The notes under the pieces are model-generated. The model saw only the letters and a list, made by a program, of their open reading frames with translations, had not been told where the DNA came from and made no database searches. The position numbers and the translations under genes were made by a program. Below, piece after piece: positions 57,663 through 64,000 of a DNA stretch of 64,000 nucleotides (positions within the stretch are counted from its first letter, which is position 1; each line of letters begins with the position of its first letter). Origin of the DNA: Verrucomicrobiota bacterium (lineage in GTDB: Bacteria; Verrucomicrobiota; Kiritimatiellia; CAIVKH01); assembly GCA_024233345.1 (NCBI GenBank), contig JACKPT010000015.1, positions 18,228 through 82,227 on the forward strand, in the 5' to 3' direction.

Positions 57663-58507
57663 GAACAGTCGCCATCATAGGGTTGGGTCTGATGGGGGGA
57701 TCCCTGGGTCTCGCCTTGAAGAAACGGGGCGCCTTTGCCGTTCATGGCTGGACCCGTTCACCGGAGACGGCGGCTGCCGCGGTGTCCCGGGGGGCGGTTG
57801 ATGTGATGCATGATTCCCTCGTGGATGCGGTCCGGGAGGCTGACCTGGTGATCTATTGCGCGCCGATCCTTCGCATTCCCGGCTTGGTAGCGGATAGCCT
57901 GGATGCCCTGAAGCCCGGGGCGCTGTTAACCGATGTCGGCAGCACCAAGCAACAGCTTCGTGACGCGTTGGAACCTTTGCTCGCCGGCCGGTCGGCTGAC
58001 TTTATCGGCAGCCACCCGATCTGCGGGTCGGAGAAAACCGGCATCGATGCTGCCCGCGACAATCTCTATCAGGATGCGGTCGTGGTGGTGACGCCTGATC
58101 CCACCAGTCCGCCACCCCGAATTGCCGCCCTGACCCGGTTCTGGCAGCTTGTGGGGTCACAGGTGCATGTCACCACCCCGGAGCAGCACGACCGTTTACT
58201 GGCCCGAACCAGCCATCTTCCCCACATGATCGCCAGTCTGCTTGCCACCGTGGTGGGGCGTGTCCCGGAGGACCACCTCGGTCCCTTCTGCGGTACCGGT
58301 TACCGGGATGCAACCCGCCTCGCCGATGGGTCCCCGGAAATCTGGCACGATATCCTGATGAGCAACCGGGATTCTGTGCGCCAGGAACTCACGGCCTTCT
58401 CGTCTGCACTGGAGGATCTGATCGAACGGTTGGACAAGCAGGACGCGGATGGTATACAACAAGTGCTCGAACGCGGGAAACAAGCCCGTCAGGATATCCT
58501 TTTATGA
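57659..58507 (+). CDS. tyrA: Prephenate dehydrogenase
   Basis: NAD-dependent step of tyrosine synthesis. The Rossmann start VAIIGLGLMGGSLGLALKKRG and the family motif DVGSTK followed by IGSHPICGSEKTGIDAA are diagnostic. It is 282 aa, the size of the single-domain cyclohexadienyl/prephenate dehydrogenases that lack an ACT domain. Substrate preference for prephenate over arogenate cannot be read here. It overlaps aroF and aroA by 4 bp each. Confidence 0.93.
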   Translation: MRTVAIIGLGLMGGSLGLALKKRGAFAVHGWTRSPETAAAAVSRGAVDVMHDSLVDAVREADLVIYCAPILRIPGLVADSLDALKPGALLTDVGSTKQQLRDALEPLLAGRSADFIGSHPICGSEKTGIDAARDNLYQDAVVVVTPDPTSPPPRIAALTRFWQLVGSQVHVTTPEQHDRLLARTSHLPHMIASLLATVVGRVPEDHLGPFCGTGYRDATRLADGSPEIWHDILMSNRDSVRQELTAFSSALEDLIERLDKQDADGIQQVLERGKQARQDILL

Positions 58508-59865
58508 CAGAACCTAGCGCCAAACGTAAGCCCGGAACCCTTCCCGGGGTACCTGTGTCCTGCATTGTACATCCGGCGGAAGGGATTGCCGGCAGCATCT
58601 CCGTACCGGGGGACAAGAGCATCTCCCACCGGGTGGGAATGATCGCCGGTCTTGCTTCCGGCATCTCGGTGGTCAAAAACTATCTGCAAAGCGAAGATTG
58701 CATCAGCACTTTGCGGGCGATGGAAGCGCTGGGCGCCCGCACCTATGCCCTGGAAACCGGGGAATTGCAAATCGAGGGCAACGGGGGGCGGATGATGCAA
58801 CCGGCCGGTATGTTGGATGTCGGAAACTCCGGGACCACCATCCGGCTGTTGTCCGGCCTTCTTGCCGGACAATCCCTGGATGTGGAGCTGACCGGCGATG
58901 AGTCTCTGCGCAACCGCCCGATGAAGCGCATCAAGGAGCCGCTGGAGAAGATGGGGGCCAAAGTCACCCTGACCGGCGAGAAGGAAACCGCCCCCATCCG
59001 CATTCAGGGCGGGCACCTCAAGGCAATTGACTACCTGCTTCCGATGGCATCCGCGCAGGTGAAGTCCTGTCTTTTGCTGGCCGGTCTCTATGCCGAAGGC
59101 AAAATGATTATCACCGAGCCTGCCCAAACCCGCGACCATACCGAACGGCTGTTCAAGACCATGGGAATTCCTGTGGATGTGCGGGGGCTCCAGCTTCACA
59201 TGGACGGGTTGGGGCCAAAAGGTCCGAGCCTGGACGCCAGAACCTTTGCAATCCCCGGCGACTTTTCCTCGGCTGCCTTCTGGCTGGTTGCTGCTGCAGC
59301 CCGGCCCGGACAAACCGTGACCATTCGCAATGTCGGTTTGAATCCGCGCCGCACGGCATTGCTGGACGTATTGAAACGGGCCGGGGCAACCGTATCCATT
59401 TCCTCATCCCGGGAAGATGACCTGGTGGAGGAAGCCGGCGATATCACCGTGACCGGAGCCGAATTGACCGGGGTGACGGTGGAGGGGGATGAAATTCCCA
59501 ATCTCATCGATGAACTGCCCATCGTGGCGGTGCTGGGGGCTTTGGCCAGCGGCAGGACCGAAATTCGGGATGCCGCCGAACTCCGGGTCAAGGAATCGGA
59601 CCGGATTCAGTGCATGGCGGAGAATCTGGTCAAAATGGGGGTGAAGATCGAGGAGAAGCCGGATGGCATGATCATCGAGCCACCCGGGGAGCTGATTCCC
59701 CAAGCCGGGCTCAGAAGTTATGGGGACCACCGGATTGCCATGTCGATGGCGGTTCTTGCCTTGTTTGCCAAGGAACCGGTGGTGATCCACAATATCGCCT
59801 GCGTGGATACTTCTTATCCTGAATTCTGGAGTCATATGGAGGCGCTGGGTGGCCATGTCGGATAA
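58504..59865 (+). CDS. aroA: 3-phosphoshikimate 1-carboxyvinyltransferase (EPSP synthase)
   Basis: Joins shikimate 3-phosphate with PEP in the step before chorismate. Signatures: GDKSISHRVGMIAGLASG near residue 37, LDVGNSGTTIRLLSGLLAG, and the second-domain motif RVKESDRIQCMAENL with YGDHRIAMS. It is 453 aa, normal. The segment GNSGTTIRL fits class I/II synthases; glyphosate sensitivity is not predictable from sight alone. It overlaps tyrA by 4 bp and cmk by about 17 bp. Confidence 0.95.
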   Translation: MTEPSAKRKPGTLPGVPVSCIVHPAEGIAGSISVPGDKSISHRVGMIAGLASGISVVKNYLQSEDCISTLRAMEALGARTYALETGELQIEGNGGRMMQPAGMLDVGNSGTTIRLLSGLLAGQSLDVELTGDESLRNRPMKRIKEPLEKMGAKVTLTGEKETAPIRIQGGHLKAIDYLLPMASAQVKSCLLLAGLYAEGKMIITEPAQTRDHTERLFKTMGIPVDVRGLQLHMDGLGPKGPSLDARTFAIPGDFSSAAFWLVAAAARPGQTVTIRNVGLNPRRTALLDVLKRAGATVSISSSREDDLVEEAGDITVTGAELTGVTVEGDEIPNLIDELPIVAVLGALASGRTEIRDAAELRVKESDRIQCMAENLVKMGVKIEEKPDGMIIEPPGELIPQAGLRSYGDHRIAMSMAVLALFAKEPVVIHNIACVDTSYPEFWSHMEALGGHVG

Positions 59866-60544
59866 GGCAGCGAGAGTGATCGCGATCGATGGCCCCTCGG
59901 CTTCGGGTAAATCCACGGTCACCCGAATGACCGCACAGAAATTGGGATGCCTGTATGTCGATTCGGGATCCTTTTATCGGGGGATTACCTGGAAGGCTCT
60001 GCGCGATGGGTTGGATACCGCCGATGCCGAGCAGGTGATCGCCCTGATCAACCGGATGGAGATGACCAGCCACATTCAGGATAAATCGGTAATGTTTTCC
60101 ATCGATAACGAGGAACCCGGGGACCAGATTCGTTCCCAACCGGTTCAGGAGCATGTCAGCGATATCGCCGCCGTTCCCGAAGTCCGGGCGTTTGTGGTGT
60201 CCATGCTGCGTGATACCGCGCGGTTTGGCAGCGTCGCGATGGAGGGACGGGATATCGGCACGGTGGTCTTTCCGGATACGCCCTACAAATACTACCTGGA
60301 TGCGGATCCGGAAGAGCGGGCCCGGCGCCGGTTCAGTGAGCTGGCCGACGATTCCGGCTATCAGAATGTCGAGGCGGTGTATGCTTCACTGAAGCGCCGG
60401 GATCGTAAAGACACGACCAGAACCGCGGCCCCGTTGCAAATTGCCCTCGGAGCCAAGGTCATCGATTCCACTGCAATGACCGCCGAAGAGGTGGTGGATA
60501 TCATTCTTGCCGACATTCACCGGCTGGAAGGAACTGCGGCATGA
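59849..60544 (+). CDS. cmk: Cytidylate kinase
   Basis: Phosphorylates CMP and dCMP. The P-loop is IDGPSASGKSTVTRM and the family motif YVDSGSFYRGITWKAL follows; RDIGTVVFPD and the lid RRFSEL.. are also visible. It is 231 aa, normal. A GTG at 59849 lies 6 bp after GGAGG and is used here; the ATG at 59855 is two codons downstream and equally possible. The gene overlaps the end of aroA; the aroA-cmk order is common in bacteria. Confidence 0.93.
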   Translation: MAMSDKAARVIAIDGPSASGKSTVTRMTAQKLGCLYVDSGSFYRGITWKALRDGLDTADAEQVIALINRMEMTSHIQDKSVMFSIDNEEPGDQIRSQPVQEHVSDIAAVPEVRAFVVSMLRDTARFGSVAMEGRDIGTVVFPDTPYKYYLDADPEERARRRFSELADDSGYQNVEAVYASLKRRDRKDTTRTAAPLQIALGAKVIDSTAMTAEEVVDIILADIHRLEGTAA

Positions 60545-61194
60545 GCAGTTCTGCGGATCGCCCCAACCCGTTTTACCGGGTGGTGCGGAGGCTGATGCTC
60601 GGGTACTTTCGTCTTTATCACCGAATTGAGTTTCGTGGTCTGGAGCATATTCCATCGTCCGGCCCCTTCATTCTGGTCGCCAATCACGCGAGCTTTCTGG
60701 ATCCTCCCGCCATTGGCTGTGCCCTTCGCGGGCGTACGATTCACTACATGGCCCGCGATACCCTGATGAAACTTCGCCCGGTCAAGGTGGCGATGCGGTG
60801 GATGGGGGTGATTCCAATCGACCGCAACCGGGGCGATGTGGGGGCTCTCAAATCCGCGCTCAAGCTCCTGAAAGAGGGCGGGAGCCTCGGACTATTCCCG
60901 GAGGGTACCCGAACACTCGATGGCAACCTCCAAAGCCCCAAGGCGGGCATTGGATTCCTGGTCGTGAAAGCGGGTGTTCCCGTGGTTCCCGCCTACATCG
61001 ATGGCTCCTTCCAGGCCTATTCAAAGAAGCACCGATGGATTCGTCCCTACAAGATTGTCGTTTCGTACGGTCCGCCAATCGAACCCGCCGAGCTGGGGCA
61101 AACCATCGGAGACAAATCGGCGTATGAGACCACCGCTGAGCTGATCATGGAACGAATCGCCTCTGCCAAGACGCCGAAAATAGCAAGTCGTTGA
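60541..61194 (+). CDS. plsC: 1-acyl-sn-glycerol-3-phosphate acyltransferase
   Basis: Membrane-associated acyltransferase that makes phosphatidic acid from lysophosphatidic acid. The H-x4-D motif is NHASFLD (H49, D54) and the second motif is FPEGTRTLDG; VVPAYIDGS fits the third. It is 217 aa, normal for PlsC. It overlaps cmk and closes the long operon that starts at trpS. Substrate specificity among LPA acyltransferases is inferred. Confidence 0.92.
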   Translation: MSSSADRPNPFYRVVRRLMLGYFRLYHRIEFRGLEHIPSSGPFILVANHASFLDPPAIGCALRGRTIHYMARDTLMKLRPVKVAMRWMGVIPIDRNRGDVGALKSALKLLKEGGSLGLFPEGTRTLDGNLQSPKAGIGFLVVKAGVPVVPAYIDGSFQAYSKKHRWIRPYKIVVSYGPPIEPAELGQTIGDKSAYETTAELIMERIASAKTPKIASR

Positions 61195-61409
61195 ATATTA
61201 TGCGTTAACGTGATTGACATCGCGGTTTTGCCCATCTGCGATGGGCCATGCAGCTTCCCGGTGGATCAATTTTTTCCAAACGCCACTTTCATCTTGACCA
61301 AACGGTGGGTTCATGGTCATCTTAATCGGCTGATAATCAGATGGTTAGCAGGTGAAGGGCCACGCCGGAGAATGCTCAACCGAAACGATGTTACAGAGAT
61401 GAGGCCGTT
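61195..61409. other. Gap between plsC and the IspD-like gene
   Basis: 215 bp without a gene. A perfect hairpin GCCCATC-TGC-GATGGGC (61230-61246) is present but not followed by T's. A TTGACA (61214-61219) with a weak -10 could be a promoter for the next gene. Confidence 0.3.
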
Positions 61410-62093
61410 ATGACAATCGCATGGGGGATCCTGTTAGCGAGTGGTTCTGACGAAGAGTTCGAGCAATCGGCAGTCGCCGGTTTCCTCAATCTGAACAGCC
61501 GTCCTATTCTTTCTTACAGCCTGCGGGCCTGTGAGGACTGTCCCGATCTGGAAGGCTACATCGTGGTCGCCCCCCGTGATCGACTGGAACAGGTCCAGGC
61601 TCAGGCCCAGTTGTTCGGATGCCACAAGATCCGAAAAATCGTCCCCGGTGGAGCAACCTATGCCACCGCCCTGAATCAGGGGATGGAGTATCTCGATGAT
61701 CAGGTGAATACCGTTCTGGTGCATGAGGTGGCGATCCCCTTCGTGACCGCGCAGATGATGAGTGATGTCATCAAAGCGTCCAAGAAGTCCGGGGTTGCGC
61801 TGGTCGGATCTTCCTTGCAGGACGCCGTGGCCACACTAGGTAAGAACCGGGTCCTCGAATCCATCGGGGATGCCTCCTCCCTGATGCGGGTGACCGCACC
61901 GTATGCCTTTTCGCTGGAATATCTGAACAAGGCCATCAAGGCCGCAAAAACGAAGAAGAAAAGACTGAAAAGCCCGATGGACCTGATTGGGCTCGTCAAA
62001 GCCGAGGTCAAGGTCGCTCCGGTGGATCTCTTTCCGGAACGGGTGCGATCGATTGGGGATCTCACCCGCCTCGATGCCTTGATGAAGTCCTGA
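61410..62093 (+). CDS. IspD-like cytidylyltransferase, divergent
   Basis: 227-aa protein of the nucleotide-diphospho-sugar transferase (GT-A) fold. Overall layout resembles IspD of the MEP isoprenoid pathway: LNSRPILSYSLRACEDCPDLEGYIVVAP, VHEVAIPFVTAQMM and the end MDLIGLVKAEVKVAPVD. The normal N-terminal CTP-binding motif (AAGxGxRM...K) is replaced by LLASGSDEEFEQSA, with no Arg and no Lys at the expected places, and VHDAARP is changed to VHEVAIP. It may be inactive, regulatory, or have a different substrate. There is no ispF or ispE next to it. Confidence 0.7.
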   Translation: MTIAWGILLASGSDEEFEQSAVAGFLNLNSRPILSYSLRACEDCPDLEGYIVVAPRDRLEQVQAQAQLFGCHKIRKIVPGGATYATALNQGMEYLDDQVNTVLVHEVAIPFVTAQMMSDVIKASKKSGVALVGSSLQDAVATLGKNRVLESIGDASSLMRVTAPYAFSLEYLNKAIKAAKTKKKRLKSPMDLIGLVKAEVKVAPVDLFPERVRSIGDLTRLDALMKS

Positions 62094-62237
62094 CCAGCGC
62101 CCGCAGCAGCCCTGTGAACCCTTAGGGGCAACAGCGTCCTCGGGCGGTTTACCTGGTCTTCTGGCTTCTGACTTGTCAATGCAGGCAGGCTGCCCCATGA
62201 TGTACCGCACATTTACTCTCAAGAACAAGGTGAACCA

Positions 62238-62549
62238 TTGAGCTCGGGAAAAATACAAAACGAACAACCCCAGAAACGACGTATGAATGCGCTGTTCCAT
62301 GGACATGTTCAAGGCGTCGGATTCCGGTTTACCACCGTGGAGGTGGCCCGGGATTTTGAATTGACCGGTTATGTGATGAACACCATGGACGGTTCGGTAC
62401 GGGTGGTGGCGGAAGCACTGGAGGAAGATCTGTTGAAGTTTCTCGAACAAATCAGGGCTGCCCATATCTATCGGTATGTCGTCAAAGAGGATTTGAACTG
62501 GTCCAATGCCACCGGTGAATTTTCCGGGTTCACGATCAAGTATTCCTGA
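62238..62549 (+). CDS. acyP: Acylphosphatase
   Basis: Hydrolyses acyl phosphates such as carbamoyl and 1,3-bisphosphoglycerate-type compounds. The active-site loop GHVQGVGFRF and the later GYVMNTMDGSV hold the catalytic Arg and Asn (R30 and N48 from the TTG start). A TTG at 62238 after AAGGTGAA gives 103 aa; the ATG at 62283 would give a core of 88 aa, closer to the family size of about 92, so the start is uncertain. It stands between the IspD-like gene and a metallophosphoesterase. Confidence 0.92.
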   Translation: MSSGKIQNEQPQKRRMNALFHGHVQGVGFRFTTVEVARDFELTGYVMNTMDGSVRVVAEALEEDLLKFLEQIRAAHIYRYVVKEDLNWSNATGEFSGFTIKYS

Positions 62550-62577
62550 CCCTGCGCTCGACCCCTAATCACTGATC

Positions 62578-63300
62578 ATGAAATACGCCATCATCGGGGA
62601 CATTCATGCGAATATTGATGCCCTCCAGACTGTCCTCGAGGATGCCCGCGAGCAGCAGGTAACCCACTTTGCCTGTGTTGGCGATGTGGTCGGGTATAAC
62701 GCGGCTCCGGTCGAGTGCCTGCGGATTGTCCAGGGTCTCAATTGCGTCTGTGTGCGGGGCAATCATGATCATTATTGTTCCCATGACGAAAGCCTCGATA
62801 ATTTTCACCCCCTTGCCGCTGACGTGGTGGCATGGACCCGCAAGCAATTGGATGAGGAGCAGCGGAACTGGCTCCGCAGCCTCCGGTTTGTCGCCCGGGT
62901 CGAGTCCTTTACCATGGTTCACAGTACCCTCGACACCCCTGAAGCCTGGGGCTACGTCTTCGACAAGCTCGAGGCGGACGCCAACTTCACCTACCAGACC
63001 TCCAGTGTTTGTTTCTATGGCCACACCCACGTTCCACTCGCGTTTGAAAAGACGGATATCATCCGTTATGGCCTGTATCAGAAGATCCGGATCGGTCTGG
63101 GGAAAAAGTATTTTATCAACGTGGGCAGCGTGGGCCAGCCCCGCGATGGCGATCCCCGGGCCGCCTATGTGATCTTTGACATGGACAATGAATTGGTGGA
63201 GCTGCGCCGGGTCAAATATGACATCGAGAAGGCTCAGAAGCGCATTACCGATGCCGGTTTGCCCGCGCGTTTGGCGGCAAGATTGGCGGTTGGCCGGTGA
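62578..63300 (+). CDS. YfcE-like metallophosphoesterase
   Basis: Calcineurin-like phosphoesterase. Metal ligands appear in order: GDIHANIDAL (D8, H10), GDVVGYNAAP (D36), GNHDHYCSH (N62, H63) and the GHTHVPL segment near residue 170. At 240 aa this is the YfcE/MJ0936-type single-domain subfamily, whose members cleave phosphodiesters or phosphoproteins in vitro. Substrate unknown. The last codons overlap the GTG start of the next gene (GTGA). Confidence 0.9.
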   Translation: MKYAIIGDIHANIDALQTVLEDAREQQVTHFACVGDVVGYNAAPVECLRIVQGLNCVCVRGNHDHYCSHDESLDNFHPLAADVVAWTRKQLDEEQRNWLRSLRFVARVESFTMVHSTLDTPEAWGYVFDKLEADANFTYQTSSVCFYGHTHVPLAFEKTDIIRYGLYQKIRIGLGKKYFINVGSVGQPRDGDPRAAYVIFDMDNELVELRRVKYDIEKAQKRITDAGLPARLAARLAVGR

Positions 63301-64000
63301 GTCGATACCTGATCGTCGGAGTGCTTCTGTCCGGTGCGTGCACCGCCCTCGGCCAGATTCGGGTGGCTTGTGAACTGCCGCATGAGGTTTATGTCCCCTT
63401 TGAGCCTGTGGTTGCTTCGGTTACCCTGATCAATGACACCGGCACGGATATTCCCCTCGGCAGCCAGTCTGGCGCGATTCAAATCCGGATGGACATGACT
63501 GATGTGTATGGCAACGCCCTCTCACGCATGTCACGGAAGGGACTGACTGCTCCCGACACCCTGCCTGCCTATACGTCGGTTGTGATCCAAGCCTCCCTTC
63601 AGCGCATGTATGACCTGACCGCCCGGGGCGAATATTCGGTAACCGCCAAGGCGGAGTGGGGGGATTCCTCCTTTGCTTCACCGAAGCGTTTCTTTGATAT
63701 CATTCCCGGGGTGGAGTTGAAGCGAGCCAAGGTTCCCCTCGCCGACGGCTTGGGTTCCCGGACCTATATGCTTATCACGATCAACCGTGCACGGGGCGAT
63801 CAGCTCCTGGTCCGGGTTGATGATGAAGAACAGTCTCTCTGCTACGGTGTGGTCAACCTGGGCCGCATGCTCAACCGTCGCAAGCCCCCGATTATCAAGG
63901 TGGACAGTCTCGGACAGTGCCATGTCTTATTTCAACGGGCTCCCGGCCAATATGCCTACGCAGTGTGCGGACCGGATGCCGTGCTGATGAAGCAGGATGA
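63297..64000 (+). CDS. Predicted exported protein, 3' end outside window
   Basis: The frame is open from GTG at 63297 to the window end (about 234 codons). An N-terminal signal peptide-like segment (YLIVGVLLSGACTALG) is followed by a predicted beta-rich mature part: CELPHEVYVPFEPVVASVTLINDTG and later AYTSVVIQASLQRMYDL. The GACTALGQ end could also be a lipobox-like site, but the expected pattern is weak. I recognise no family. The start overlaps the metallophosphoesterase stop by 4 bp (GTGA), supporting the GTG. Confidence 0.7.
   Translation, partial: MSRYLIVGVLLSGACTALGQIRVACELPHEVYVPFEPVVASVTLINDTGTDIPLGSQSGAIQIRMDMTDVYGNALSRMSRKGLTAPDTLPAYTSVVIQASLQRMYDLTARGEYSVTAKAEWGDSSFASPKRFFDIIPGVELKRAKVPLADGLGSRTYMLITINRARGDQLLVRVDDEEQSLCYGVVNLGRMLNRRKPPIIKVDSLGQCHVLFQRAPGQYAYAVCGPDAVLMKQD

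Overview
The window is a GC-rich bacterial chromosome segment with very long operons, several very large secreted proteins and unusually dense repeat clusters between genes. Gene content is Gram-negative: peptidoglycan ligases, T2SS/type IV pilus parts, a lipoprotein and periplasmic-type secreted proteins. The pseudopilin series, thrombospondin type 3 (TSP3) calcium repeats and giant proteins ending in a Trp/Tyr-rich beta module suggest the Planctomycetota-Verrucomicrobiota-Chlamydiota group, most likely Kiritimatiellota, Lentisphaerota or Verrucomicrobiota. This placement is inference; no rRNA or tRNA gene was found.

Layout. 1-4530: murC (cut by the window edge), ddl, a cupin, a family 4 uracil-DNA glycosylase and an RluD-type pseudouridine synthase. 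4531-7799: a mobile-element island with a REP-associated (Y1/HUH) transposase between direct copies of a multi-hairpin block, and an IS1634-like element inserted just upstream of it. 7800-10147: carboxy-terminal protease and tsaD. 10209-24351: a type IV pilus / type II secretion locus with two assembly ATPases, a PilT ATPase, one platform protein, six pseudopilin-like proteins and a large GspK-like protein. It is interrupted at 16070-18983 by repeats carrying an S23-type four-helix-bundle gene and a small-protein/nucleotidyltransferase pair.

24352-45775 holds large exported proteins separated by repeats: a 1251-aa jelly-roll protein with a lamin-tail-like domain on the minus strand, an 807-aa propeller/TSP3 protein, a small coiled-coil protein, a 3876-aa subtilisin-like multidomain protein and a lipoprotein ending at a clear terminator. 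The three large proteins end in a similar short module, which makes them candidate substrates of a common export or anchoring route, possibly the neighbouring secretion locus (inference).

45866-64000 is mostly housekeeping: glgC, thrC, a membrane FHA protein, a minus-strand group (vanZ-like, bioD, yciB, trmB), then a tightly packed plus-strand operon trpS-scpA-scpB-chorismate mutase fusion-hisC-aroF-tyrA-aroA-cmk-plsC covering the shikimate, tyrosine and phenylalanine branch plus chromosome segregation. The end holds a divergent IspD-like protein, an acylphosphatase, a metallophosphoesterase and the start of an exported protein cut by the window end. The points most worth a second look are the composite dispersed repeats and the cassettes inside them, the giant protease with an STN-like N-terminus, the shared C-terminal module, the chorismate mutase fusion and the degenerate IspD.
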